Source: Carya illinoinensis
Lineage: Eukaryota; Streptophyta; Magnoliopsida; Fagales; Juglandaceae
Reading direction: 5' to 3'
Length of the DNA stretch: 64,000 bases
Assembly (NCBI RefSeq): GCF_018687715.1
Contig: NC_056756.1
Location: 39,590,480 to 39,654,479 of the forward strand
Part shown: positions 10,745-21,800 of the stretch, piece after piece
How positions within the stretch are numbered: the stretch's first letter is position 1
Layout of the letters: each line of letters begins with the position of its first letter
Notes under the pieces: generated by a model
Told to the model about the DNA's origin: nothing
Seen by the model: only the letters and a program-made list of their open reading frames with translations
Database searches by the model: none
Made by a program: the position numbers and the translations under genes

Positions 10745-11240
10745 TATGCTTCAACTACTTGCACTCTTATTTTGGAAGGCAACAAAATTTGAATTCAGTT
10801 TTGATTTTTACAATTTACAATATTTACAAATTTGGAGTTTAGATGGGAATATAATTAGTTTTTGTTTCTTATTTTATTGATCAATTTAGATTTAGTGAAT
10901 CACTTCCGATACTAATACTTCAAAGAAATGAATTATTTTAGTCCTCTCTTTGTATTTCTCCCCTCATATTTAATTAATTTCTAAGGAGTATGGATGTTTC
11001 TATCAAACTAATGTTAATTTGAAAGTGGAATTCTTAGTTTAGATGCTTCTACCATGCAGTGAGTGAGGCAGCAGGATCAGATGCTTCATCATTTCAAGAT
11101 TTTGTGTTTATTTTTGTTTATTTGATTAATTAGTTGTACTTCTTACTTTTGATTCAATATATATTGGATCGAAAGAAGCTTTTATCCCTAAAGAATGAAG
11201 ATGATTGTTGTTTGTTATATTCATTACAAATTTCAAATGA
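10745..11240 (+). pseudogene. RLP copy 2, trace only
   Basis: Bases 10745-10800 resemble the signal-peptide part of copy 1 (actacttg(g/c)actcttat followed by ggcaacaaaa). The sequence then jumps directly to a 3' flank: 10830-11240 matches 53310-53990 through 'gtttctatcaaactaa' and 'gatgcttcatcatttca'. All LRR coding sequence has been deleted between them. Confidence 0.6.
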
Positions 11241-11716
11241 AGGTTCTCAGTGAACTTTAGTTCCACTGCCTATGATGCTGAACGTGAGTAGATTAGTCTT
11301 AAAAATGTTTGATGACATGAATGTTACATGTTCACCACGGGAAAAGTAAAGTAGGGAAAGGGGGAAAAAGAAAGGAAAAACAGAGCTCAGTGAAAAAAAA
11401 GCATTTGATTATCATTGTCATTTAACATTAAGAATATTCAAATCAAGAAAACCTATTTTTAATGTGGTGACACTATCTCATTGATTGGTTATAAAATAGT
11501 TGTAAAAATAATTGAACGCATTTCATACTTTTCCCTTGACAATTCCTTTATCTTGATGAGAAAGCTTAGAGCTTGATTGCATTGGTACCTAACTAAGGGT
11601 GCAAATTGTCAAAATCATCCGTAATTTTAGGATAGATGTGTTTTTTAGGTCTCATTTTCTTTTAATTTTTTCAAACTACTCAATTTTATGATACATGTTT
11701 GTCAAACACGTACACT
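11241..11716. other. Intergenic, no gene seen
   Basis: AT-rich sequence without a convincing ORF, RNA gene or repeat. It leads directly into the retroposon insertion. Confidence 0.5.
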
Positions 11717-12989
11717 GTCCTTCCTTACTTTTTTTTTTTTTGCTAGAAAATGCTTCACTGCATATATTCATAGGCGAAGTTACAACTGTGACTTAACAAA
11801 CTGGAGAACCAGACCATAAGCCAACTAACGCATCTGCTCAGGAGCTTCCCCGTCAACAAATTTCTTTGTGACGGACATTGTCTAAAACTTCTATACCTCC
11901 TCTCTTGACAGCAGTCTAAAGAGAAAGCTCTCTGATAAACAGAGATAAACGACCTCTCTTCCGAAGAAGAGAGGTACACCCACGCTCCATCCTCCCAAGG
12001 AAGAGGAGTACCACCACACTCTCTCCTCCCACGGAGGAAGAGTACCAACACCTACATTCCTCCAAAAGAGGAGTAGGACAAAACCCACATTCCTTTTAGG
12101 AAGGAGTGGGACTCTAGGCAATATTTTATATATAAAAGCTAAAACATATTAAAACAAATACAGAACAACCTAATAAAAACAGAAAAGGGCTGTGCAAAAC
12201 AGAAGGCCCAGCCCAGGCCCATGACCCAACATCGTGGGGGCCCAACCCGCTAACAAAAGAGGCGCCTAAGGATCGGACTAGGGTTTCTTCACTACGTCCG
12301 CCGCCCCTTCTTCCTTCTCTGTTCCTGTGCAGCGCTGCTGCTGCCGATCACCACAAGGCACGGGAAGACCCCCAATGCCTAGATAAGCCCCTCAAAACCG
12401 TCGGCCAGAAACAGATAGAGTAAACCAGCAGCCCCATCGTACGAAACCCAACACTCTGTTACGAAAACAGAGTATCAAGCCTCTTGCCGTCGAGCCACCC
12501 CGCCGTATCCTCGCCTCACCATAGCCCAAGCCGTCAGCCTTGCGTCAACACGAATAGGCTAGCTTCTCACCCGTCCAACCCCTCCTATCTGTTTCACCCT
12601 CGCCGTACGTCTCCACTGCAAAGCGCCACCTCGCAGGATTGCTCACGCCTCCTCTGCAAAGCGCCACCTCGCTGGGTTGGTCGGGGCCCTTACCGGTGAT
12701 CCTCGCTCCAGGAAGACACTGAAACTAGGGGAGAAGAGCTAACCACCACAAACGCAAAAGCCGACTGATAAAAACCAAAAACGAGCCAAAACAACAGACG
12801 AAAAAGGAAAAAATAGAAAAACAAAGGAACAAAACTAAAGGGAGGAGGGAGGGAGGAGGGAGGGAGGGAGGGAGGAGCCGAGGCTCCCACCTCCCTCCAC
12901 GGCGATGAAGGGTTTGTTTTCTTTTTAGAGAGGGGGCAGAGCTTCTCTCTCCAAAACTAAGCAAGCCGTGGCAGTCCTTCCTTACTTTT
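11717..12989 (-). mobile_element. GC-rich poly(A)-tailed retroposon with target duplication
   Basis: A ~16-bp direct repeat (gtccttccttactttt, 11717-11732 and 12974-12989) flanks ~1.24 kb. Its left end is a T-run, meaning a poly(A) tail on the minus strand. This is the signature of LINE-type target-primed reverse transcription. The insert is far richer in G+C than its surroundings. Its 3' half on the minus strand has a ~42-bp tandem repeat and its 5' half a G/A-rich 'gggagg' array. No RT, endonuclease or RNase H motif is seen and no long ORF dominates. It is a non-autonomous retroposon or a processed transcript of unknown origin. Confidence 0.75.
11950..12113. repeat. ~42-bp tandem repeat inside the retroposon
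   Basis: About four imperfect units share a (g)gaagaggagtac core followed by a caccca/caccac and ctcctcc stretch. They begin near 11950 and end at 12113. Confidence 0.6.
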
Positions 12990-13222
12990 GGTTGGCCAAA
13001 ATGTGCATTTTTCCTTCCATTGATTGTCTTTCAAGGAGGGCCCCCACAATAATTTTCAAGTATTATTATTATTATTATTTTTCTTTCTATTTGTTGTCAT
13101 TCGAGAAGGTGTCCCACAATGATTTCCTAATAAGTCAAAAGTCTTTACAAATAACTCGCCTCTTGTAAACGTAAACAATGGAAAAGACTGTTTTGGTTCC
13201 CTCTGCCTGTAGCTTTACAGGA

Positions 13223-13402
13223 GGTTTGGATATATAGTTAATTGAGATGAAAGTTAGTTGAATAAAATATATAGTTAGAATATTATTTTTTTAAAATTTG
13301 AGAAAATTGAATTATTTATTATATTATGTGAGAATTAAAAAAATTATAATGATTATATAAGATAAGTTAAGACGAGTTGAGAAGATTTTTGTATCTAAAT
13401 TA
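13223..13402. mobile_element. MITE copy A (~180 bp)
   Basis: Ends resemble gtttggata and tatctaaat. The internal sequence (gttgaataaaatat..., attatgtgagaattaaaa, aatgattatataaga) matches the family seen at 31117, 53555, 54265, 61711 and 63395. It is non-coding and non-autonomous. Confidence 0.65.
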
Positions 13403-13799
13403 GAAAGATTACGGATATGGAGTAGTGCCCCTTGAATCAGATTAATAGATTTGAAATTCAATGAAATACTTGCAACTGCTGCCAATTTAGCAATCCAATC
13501 TATGTGGAGACCATATTGCTAAGTTTTGTCATTAAGAACCTTATAATTTATTGAATGCACAATGTTAGCTACGTACTTTGATCTAAGTGCTTAATTTACA
13601 ATGCAATACAGATGATCATAACATACTTGGTAATTAAAGCCAGCTACGTTGAGCAAAGTGATTAGGAATTGGAAAGTCGATGCATGCATGCGGGAAATTG
13701 AACATAATTGGACATATAGCATGCAGGAAAACGAGTAGTAGTAGGAAAACGAGTAGGACATAATTGGACATAAATTGAAACTGATCATGACATCAGTAT

Positions 13800-16160
13800 G
13801 AATACCATTTATTTCAAATAACTGACCTCATGTTACACGCAAATATTGTAGTATTTGACTTACCTGGACTTAAGCTTCAATTTCTTTTCTGGAAAATCCT
13901 TCCCAATTTTTTTTTTTTTTGCTCACTCACTAGATTACAATATCTCAATCTTTCAAATGCCAATATAGTCGGAACCATTCCACAACAATTAGGAAATCTC
14001 TTGGGATTGATTTCTCTTGATCTTAGTTGGAATTCTAATCTGACGAAAGTACATAATCTTGATTGATTAATTCATCTTTCATCCTTAACACACCTGGACA
14101 TGAGTTTGGTCAACCTCAGCTAGGTACTCGATTGGCCCAATAAGATTATGATGCTCCCTTCTTTGATACACTTGAGTCTACATGATTGCAGTCTCTCCAC
14201 AATGACTCCTCAGTTGCTTTCCATCAATGCTAATTCTTCATCACAACTTCTATTTCTAGATCTCTCTAGCAATTATCTCAACTACTCCATATTTCATTGG
14301 TTGTTCAACTCCACTACAAGCCTTGTTGATCTGGACCTTGGATTTAATGAGTTACAATGCTCCATTCTGGATACTTTTGGTAGCATAAGTTCTCTTAGAA
14401 CACTAAATATGAACATAAATAAGCTTGTTGGCGGCATTCCAAAATCTTTTTGGAATTTATGCTCCTTAGATGCATTGTATTTTCAGGATAACAATATTAG
14501 TGAAAATCTTTATGAATTTATGAGTAATGCATTAGGTTGCTTAGTGGACTCCTTGCAGAATTTTGTAATAAGCAACAATAGATTCACGGGGCCATTGCTT
14601 AAGAGTATTGGAAACCTATCCAATCTTCAAATATTGGATGTTTATGAGAATTCCCATGCAGGGGTGATTACTGAAACCCATTTTTCAAATCTCTTCAAAC
14701 TGAAAAAGTTATATTTAGATTTCAACCCCCTAATTTTGAGATTTAGCTATAATTGGGTTCCTCCATTCCAATTGCATGTTATTTCTTTGAGCTCTTGCAG
14801 ATTTGGATAAGATTTTCCGAAGTGGCTTCAAACTCAAAAGAATTATTTTGCACTTGATATTTCTAATGCTGAAATTTCTACATTATCTATGCTAGGTTTT
14901 GGGACTTCCCTCCTGAGTTATACTTTTTAAATATGTCTAAGAATAAGTTGCATGGTAATTTGCCAAACTTGTCTTCATCTAGATGATGTGAACCCCAATC
15001 GACTTGCTTTGAAACCCAACAACAATATTGAAAAAATAACCCCAAGAAAGCCAAACTCAGGTCTATGGATGGAGAATCTAGACCATCTTGTAATTGGCCC
15101 ATCTAGAACTTGCAAAAGATCTTTAAGGATAGCTCCACTTTGGTTCCCATCATTAGACTTGGTGAGTTTGCTATTATAGATTTAAGCACCAACCTTTTTG
15201 CCAGTTCAATACCACCTTTTCCATTGAACGTCATGTCACTAGAACTATCGAATAATAGGTTTTCTGGGCCAATTTCCTTCCTATGTAAATTCAATACTCC
15301 AGCATTATTAAAGAACATCTCAAACAATACATTGTTTGGAGAGTTTCCAAATTGCTCAACATATTTTCATGGCTTGGAAGGTCTTAATTTGGCCAACAAC
15401 AATTTCTATGAAAAAATATCAGACTCAATGAACTCCCTAGTCCGGATTCAATTTTTACATCTAAGCAACAATGGCTTTGTTGGAAAGATGCCGACGTCCC
15501 TTCAAAATTGCAGTAGGTCAGTAACCATTGACTTGGGAGCAAATAACTTATCAGGAGTGGTACCTCCATGGATATGTGATAGTCTACCAAATTTGATCAT
15601 TCTTAACCTACATTCTAATTAGTTTTTTGGAAGTTTACCTTTAAACCTATGTCGTCTACAACATATTCAAATCTTGGACCTTTCTTTGAACAAGATCAAG
15701 GGAACTATTCCAGAATGTATCTACAATTTGACTGCAATGTCTCATACAGTGGATACAATTTCACCTACCATTTCTGTGGATAATGTAAGAATATATTCTC
15801 TAGACTATGCATCCTTGGTATGGAAAGGAAGAGAGACTGTGTTAAAAAATTCCTTGGGACTTGTGAAGATGAATGATCTTTCAAATAACAAATTACATGG
15901 AGAGATTCTAGAAGAAATTACTAGCCTTACAGAATTAATCGCCTTGAATTTATCGAGTAACAATTTAACTGGATTAATCACTCTGAAGATCGGTTTGTTA
16001 AGAAATTTACAAATTCTTGATTTATCTAGAAACCAATTTTATGGTGAAATCCCAATGAGCATTTCCAACTTAAGTTTTCTTAGTCAATTGGACTTGTCCG
16101 CCAACAACTTATAAGGCAAAATCCCAACAAGAACTCAAATACAAAGCCTCGATGCTTCTG
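13800..16160 (+). pseudogene. LRR-RLP pseudogene, copy 3 (longest)
   Basis: Upstream block sequence (13800-13860) is fused directly to LRR coding sequence, so the signal peptide and N-cap are missing. LRRs run from about 13930 to 16120: LQYLNLSNANIVGTIP, a long clean stretch at 14148-14810 (220 residues), then 15110-15622 and 15674-16114. The last contains the RLP island-like segment with VWKGRE and the C-terminal repeats NNLTGLI and NQFYGEIPMSI. The TAA at 16111 precedes remnants of the usual GTQLQSLDAS end. The membrane segment is lost. Frame changes near 14050, 14810 and 14930 and stops near 15620 show it is dead. The best family match is EIX2/Cf-like immune receptors at the plasma membrane. 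Confidence 0.88.
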
Positions 16161-16939
16161 CTATATATATATATGCTATGTGATCAGTATATTATAGTAT
16201 GGATATATAATTGTTAGAATGTCTTTATACTTAAAGTCTTCAACTTGCATCCCTTGAATTATTTGTTAAAAATCTCATCAACCTTAGATTATATAGGAAA
16301 TATTAGTTTTTACATATTCTCATGTGGAATTTGGCTTTAGTAAGTTGGTTCATGAGGTACATAGTATATTTAATGGTTCATCTCTTATGCAAATTATTTT
16401 AATCCCCTCTTTTTATTTGTCCATTTTGTTCAAAATGGGCAGGTTTTCTATCAAGCTGTGTAGATGCTTATGAGGAACTAATTTTAATTTGTTGTTTAAT
16501 TTATTTTGATATACTTTTGAATAATGCTGTTTTACCATTCAAAACTAATATTTATTCATTTAACAGTGATCCAGCTAACAGGAGACAGCTACATAATTCA
16601 ATAAGCTAGTCATCATGATACTATATATTGTATATTGAATGGATCAAAAGACAGTTATTTTATCTTAGACTAATTATTTCTAAGTATTTTTCAATGGATG
16701 TAATTTGAAATTTAAACTGCAAACACTGTTAGCTATATATTCTATAATCTATAATTGATCAATCCTGCATGTTAGTTATGATTTGACACTTCGATTATAA
16801 AACGCTATATCTATTTTGTCAAGATTCTATAAATATGGTTGCAGGCACAAAATTAAATTAGTATAGCCCCAAAAGCCATATTAATAATTATCTCCAAATT
16901 CCATATCATATTGGTTGCATGGCATTAACAGCATCAAAG
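16161..16939. other. 3' flank of RLP copy 3
   Basis: Bases 16320-16520 are a diverged version of the 3' flank at 10850-11050 and 53330-53520 (cccctctttttatttgtcc, 'gttttctatcaagctg'). No coding sequence is seen up to the NIP-like fragment. Confidence 0.5.
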
Positions 16940-17145
16940 AAGCATGGCTCGCAGGAGACAGCTTCTGGATTGCCTGCCTTTCAAGTTTTATCCATACAAA
17001 TATGGTGGGAATATTTAGTGGAGTCATCAAAGGCCAGACCACAGAAACTGGGTTCCTAAATGAAGCAATAATAAGAGGTGTGACGGGGGCCCTTTTAGAC
17101 ATTCAACTATTGGAATTATCAGCAGCTGAAATAGATATATATTCT
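16940..17145 (+). pseudogene. NEP1-interacting protein / RING-H2 (NIP1-like) fragment
   Basis: The plus strand at about 16978-17110 reads NMVGIFSGVIKGQTTETGF followed by a G-rich stretch ending GALLDIQLLE. This matches the membrane hairpin of plant NIP1/NIP2 (ATL-type) proteins, with the hallmark GxxKGQTTETGF and AVQLLES. In the known family this N-terminal membrane region anchors a C-terminal RING-H2 E3 ubiquitin ligase domain in plastid or endomembranes. Only this short exon-like piece remains and no RING cysteines follow. It is a gene fragment, perhaps carried here by duplication or a transposon. Confidence 0.6.
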
Positions 17146-17268
17146 TATTCTTTGAGGAATAGGAATGGGAATGGGAAACCTCACAAACCATCCATCCACA
17201 CTCCCCAAAATTGCAAGTAAGGATTTTCCAATTTTTAATGAAATAGATATTATTCACTTGGTATTTTG

Positions 17269-17320
17269 ACCATGGTACTTATCTTTTTTTTTTTTTTTGA
17301 AGGCAACCATGGTACTTATC
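17269..17320 (-). mobile_element. Minimal retroposition scar
   Basis: A 15-bp direct repeat (accatggtacttatc, 17269-17283 and 17306-17320) flanks only 22 bases: fifteen T and gaaggca. On the minus strand this is a few bases plus a poly(A) tail between target-site duplications, which fits an extremely 5'-truncated LINE or SINE insertion. Confidence 0.7.
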
Positions 17321-17731
17321 AACAAAACATGAAACGATCAAAAAAATTCATATGTTAAGCTAAATGGAAATCAAAAGAACCCTGTTCCGAGAACTATTGG
17401 CCATCAGGTAGTGGAGATCCAATCAATTTCGTCAAAATGATCACTTCGGGACGAGACCAGTCAAAGGGGCTTAAACATCGAGATGTGTTTACAAAGCAAG
17501 AAAAGAAAAGGCAGTGGCAGATTTTGAGCATGTCATCCTCACATAGCGACTAGTTACTATAGAGGCACCTTTATTTCTATTTATTTATTTATTTTTAAAT
17601 GCAACTTGGATCTAGCACCAAAGACAAACAACTGACCCTACACAAGTGTGCTACTAACACCAAGTAATGTTCATGAGTGTGCAAACAAAATAACAGGGTC
17701 CACGGGGGCACTGGCGCTCCCCGGGGGGGCG

Positions 17732-17732
<1 letters not shown>

Positions 17733-17765
<33 letters not shown>

Positions 17766-17769
17766 GGGG
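17733..17769. repeat. Long G homopolymer tract
   Basis: About 32 consecutive G, then T and four G, in a GC-rich pocket. Apparent proline- or glycine-rich reading frames over it are artefacts. Confidence 0.9.
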
Positions 17770-18145
17770 AAGTGTTGAGGGGAACACACTGCACTATATA
17801 CAAAATATCCATTATATGGAACTCATGCTTACGGAAAAAAATCAAGACTAATGGATGTCCGGTTAGATTTTGACAAAAAATACAATGCGAGAGATTATAG
17901 ATAACAAATACGTGCTTTAGAGCAAATAGATACAATGCAGAAAAGGGTGTGCTATTTAACCAGCCACTCATCCAATCTCAATCCATCAATACATGATTAA
18001 TTACCATAAAGCAGAGGTCATAGACTCATAATAAAAAACATAAGGTAAGTTCAACCATGCAAGTCACTGTTGGTGGAGCAGACTCCACTAAATACAAGTA
18101 TGACTAGGCTTTTCTTACACAACACTAGCAATTACTATTATAGTT

Positions 18146-18459
18146 CCTCTTTGGAACAGAACATCCGATGGCATGAGTATAATGGAAGCCAATAATAAGC
18201 TGACACATCACTTAAACACATAGTAAACTCCTACACTCATCACAACATATCAAAGGCAAAATCACAAGACATTCTTTACCCAAACATCTTCTCCTATGAA
18301 CCCAAAACTGTCAAATGCACCTACCCCATTGCCGCACACCGTACGCCGTACGACCTCCAGGACTGGCAGAGGAGCTCTAGACCAAACCGAGGCCACCACT
18401 CCCCCCAATCAACGTCTTCACCACCGCCCTTTTCATCGCTACCTTCAAAATCGACCGCT
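18146..18459 (+). repeat. Left arm of a ~300-bp inverted repeat
   Basis: Read forward, it matches the reverse complement of 27857-28157 at roughly nine bases in ten by eye. Shared blocks include gaacatccgatggc, aataataagctgacacatca, catagtaaactcctacactc, acatcttctcctatgaacc and gtacgacctccagga. Similarity stops on both sides of the arms. This fits the terminal inverted repeat of a Mutator-like element, although no 9-bp duplication is obvious. Confidence 0.8.
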
Positions 18460-18639
18460 CTTTCCCTTCCTTCACGCCCTACCATCACTCTCCCACCCTA
18501 TTCCTCCATGGAAACGATCTTTAATGGTGCTGGACTTAGGTGTGCACCACTTTTTACAGTCTTGGCACTCGACTTCTGTGGCCTTAAATATTTTGTGAAT
18601 ATCTCAAGCCCTTACATATCAATTATCTTTCCAACTAGG

Positions 18640-18760
18640 CATGGGTGATTGGTTTGGCTTTATGGACAAAATTCATGAAGTTGTTCCTATGGATTAGCAA
18701 TCTGAGCTTCTGCAAAAGTTCTCAGAGGCGATTTACATTAAGAATTATGTATGAGAATTT
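18640..18760 (+). pseudogene. SRP54 gene fragment, part 1 (exon split by LINE A)
   Basis: After an acceptor-like tttccaactag, the sequence reads GMGDWFGFMDKIHEVVPMD, a stop, then QSELLQKFSEA. This is the M-domain approach of the 54-kDa subunit of signal recognition particle, which binds signal peptides in the cytosol. A small deletion shifts the frame just after LLQKFSE. The exon continues at 26614 beyond LINE A. The acceptor-like sequence suggests a genomic fragment with introns, not a processed copy. Confidence 0.8.
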
Positions 18761-18789
18761 TTTTTTGAAAAAGGGATACTAATTTAATT

Positions 18790-19295
18790 GATTATGCTGA
18801 AAACAGCTTAGAGATTACAGTGGATTGAATGCACACAGGGCACTCTTCAATGTCATATACATCCTCTTCTAATAGTAAGGCAGATTTAGCTAGCTTATGA
18901 GATGCTTGGTTGCCTTCTCTATTGATATGTGATGCTTTCCAGCTTCCACAACTTGACAGTATCATCTTTGCATCTTCTACTAAGAGACCCCATAGACTCC
19001 AATTTCTTTCTACTCCCTGCAAAAGCTGATGACTTGCTGTGAATCCCCTTCAAGGTGGAGCTTTTTGAGGCCTAGTTCTTTACAAAAGGTGGCTGCCAAA
19101 ACTGAACCATAGGCTTCTGCTTCCAGTGCTTTCCCTGCTAAAGGTCTTCTTGCTCTTAATGCACCTATCACGTGGCCTTGATGATCTCTAACAAGAACTC
19201 ACAGCTCCATTCTACCTGCTTCTGTGTTTAGGGCAGCATCCCAGTTGACCTTGTATGTTCCTCTAGTTGGTTTCTTCCATGACAGTATTTTCTGG
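18790..19295 (-). pseudogene. LINE A RNase H domain
   Basis: KPTRGTYKVNWDAALNTEAG opens the plant LINE-type RNase H fold (first catalytic D in NWDAA). An AEAYGS helix and an LEGDSQQV motif follow on the minus strand, then the INREGNQASHKLAKSAL end. Frameshifts separate the segments. Many plant L1-like elements carry this domain after RT. Confidence 0.75.
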
Positions 19296-19514
19296 TGAAC
19301 TTGCTGTTGGTGTCCCCTTTTTGAACCGTTTGCATCTTTGTACCTAAGTATGTCTGTTTTGGCTCCTTGTATAATATTATTTGGATGTTTAAAACCCTTT
19401 CCGTGCATAAGTTCATTTCTCCTGGACCAAATGCCCCTCATTGTGACAGCACACTCCTCAAGTTCAGAATTATCCAGTTTTTGGTTCAGCTTTGACCACA
19501 CATTGAGAAAAAGG

Positions 19515-19757
19515 TCATGTTGGAAAGACATCTTTTGGGTCTTGATACATCCCTGGTTCCATACATCCTTTTGCTACTATACAACCCCATAGAGCATGAC
19601 CAGAGGTTTTGGGTTCGAGTTTGCAAATTGGGCATAGGCTCTCTTTAGTTACTTTTCTTCTTTTCAGATTTGCTAGGGTGGGTAATGCTTCTTTGCATGC
19701 TCTCCATATGAAATGCTTGACTGCAGGAGCTACTTTATTGACCATAGCCTTTTCCAC
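19515..19757 (-). pseudogene. LINE A zinc-binding (zf-RVT) domain
   Basis: VAPAVKHFIWRACKEALPTL is followed by RRKVTKESLCPICKLEPKTS and GHALWGC. This is the Cys/His pattern (CPIC...H...C) of the domain between RT and RNase H in plant LINEs. The downstream frame is broken. Confidence 0.75.
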
Positions 19758-20010
19758 AGCCCTTTCTCATCTGTTTTTGTGAGTTCTCTCCCATTTCTTC
19801 TGCCTCTAGCTGTTGTTGGTGGTGTTATCCACTCTTTACTGAGTATAGACCATTGCTTGTCAGGCTCCAAGTAAGTTTGTCCTCCCAACCTCTTGAACAA
19901 ATTGGTATGGATGTAATGGCCTTGATTTCCTCTTCTGAGAACAGTTCCTTGAGCATATTTTCATTCCACCTCCTCTGTCCAGGTTGGAACAAATCACATA
20001 CTTTTTCACA

Positions 20011-20936
20011 CTAGCAATCATGCTCTCTTGAGGAAACCACTTTGAAATAAGGGAGGGATGGAACCCATCTTGTTGTCCAGATGTTAATGCTGTGCCCATC
20101 ACCCACTCTCCACATTAGGCTTGATTTGAGAGTTTTCAATCCAACCATGATGCTTCTCCATACAAAAGAGGGACCAGCTCCTGTTTTAGCATCCAAAAGT
20201 TCTCCTGCAGGGAAGTACTTCTGTTTTAATACTCTAGACACAAGAGAGGTAGGATCTTGTATAATCCTCCAGTTTTGCTTGGCAAGCATTGCTAAGTTGA
20301 AAACTTTGAGGTCCCTGAAACTGAGGCCTCCCTTCTCTTTTGCTAAGTTGAGTTGATCCCATGGGACCCGCTGAATCTTTGATGAGTCCTCATTAAATCC
20401 CCACCAAAAGTTTCTTAGGAGTTGGTTAAGCTTATTGGTTATGGATTCAGGTAGTAGGAACATGCCCATTGAGTAAAGTGGTATGGCTTGGAGCACTGCT
20501 TTGAGAAGTGTTTCTTTGCCTGCTGAGGAGAGCTGGTTGGTTTTCCAGTTGACAATGCATGACCAAGTTCTGTCTATTAGGGAGTGGAGGCTCTGACTTT
20601 AGTTCTACCCAACATAGCTGGTAAACCAAGATATTTTTCAGAATTACCAGTGGACTTCATACCAATCTGTTTTAGCACATGGTTTTGTATTTCTTGCTTG
20701 GTGTTCTTGCTGAAAAAAACTAAGGATTTGTCTCTATTCATTACTTGTCCCAATGCCTGCTCATAGGTGTCCAAAATGACCATGATTTTTGAGAGTTCCA
20801 ATGGGGATGCTTGGCAGAACAGTAGACTGTCATATGCAAAGAATAGATGACTGACTTTCGTTGGTCCTCTACCAATAGGTACATTAGGGATGTCCCTTGT
20901 GACGCCCCCAAATTCCGTTTGGGATCGGACGGACAT
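20011..20936 (-). pseudogene. LINE A reverse transcriptase, C-terminal part
   Basis: After the insertion, IPNVPIGRGPTKVSHLFF leads to FAYD where FADD is expected: one catalytic aspartate is replaced by tyrosine. QALGQVMNRDKSLVFFSKNT and KYLGLPAMLGRTK follow, then the thumb/connection part (AIPLYSMGMFLLPESI, NQLLRNFWWGFNEDSSKI, GGLSFRDLKVFNLAMLAKQ). The active-site change and frame breaks make it inactive. Confidence 0.8.
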
Positions 20937-21591
20937 TTAAAGCGTCGAGACATGCAACACAAGGTTACCTGTCCCCGTTCATGACATATAAGATGCAATG
21001 TTCCTAACATGCATCTAACATTATGCAATATTCGTAGCAGATAAATTTTTTTCTTTAGCAATACTATGCACCAAACTGAAAATATCCCAAATGCTTAAAA
21101 CATACTTCATATATAAAGACCCATTGAACAACTAAAATCACAACACTAGTCCAAAATTCTTATGATCCAAAAAGTACTGGAGATGCAACTCCATAGTACA
21201 AGTAATAATTTAAGTTAACTACTATATTAACATTGACGTCGCATCGTCGCTTAGTCAACTGTGTCTAGTTGGTCAGCTCCTGATTCTCCTTCAGGTCCTG
21301 TAACAAGATCTACCATTTGGGAGGAATGGTAGTTGGGACTACCACAGTGAGATTTGATTACAAATCTCAGTAAGTTAACAAAAAACTTCCACATAGGCTA
21401 ATAATGCATAGATGACAGTAAAAGCATGAATGCATAATCAAATTCATAAGTAATTAAAGCATAACTTGATGTACAACATAACATAATTGACATAACTTAA
21501 ATTAAAACGTGAACTGAACTTGACTTGACATGAATTTGATCTGAAACTTGACTTAATATGAACTTGTTCTGAAACTTAACTTAACATGAAA

Positions 21592-21800
21592 AATACATAC
21601 TCCACAGTTGTTGTGGCCCCATGTATTCTACGTGTAAATACATACTCCATAGTTGTTGTGGCCCCATGTATTCTACACATCACAATGCAGTTAAATACAT
21701 ACTCCACAGTTGTTGTGGCCCCATGTATTCTACGTGTCACAATACAGTTAAATACATACTCCACAGTTGTTGTGGCCCCATGTATTCTACGTGTCACAAT
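21592..21800. repeat. Minisatellite 1 in LTR-like element 1
   Basis: Four units of 'aaatacatactccacagttg' plus 'ttgtggccccatgtattcta' and cgtgt, alternating with a short cacaat-cagtt spacer (period ~45-60 bp). A decayed fifth unit follows to ~21870. Repetitive peptide frames here are artefacts. Confidence 0.85.

Larger units (their letters stand above)
17146..18142. other. Intergenic with a micro-insertion and a G tract
   Basis: No gene is seen. The stretch holds the 22-bp poly-T insertion at 17284-17305 and a long G homopolymer at 17733-17764, both listed separately. Confidence 0.5.

Noticed and set aside
12121..12960. GC-rich host gene exon
   Set aside because: No frame keeps coding character. 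The segment lies within target duplications with a poly(A) end, so a retroposon explains it better.
17595..17971. Proline-rich and glycine-rich frames
   Set aside because: They read through the G homopolymer and have no conserved context.
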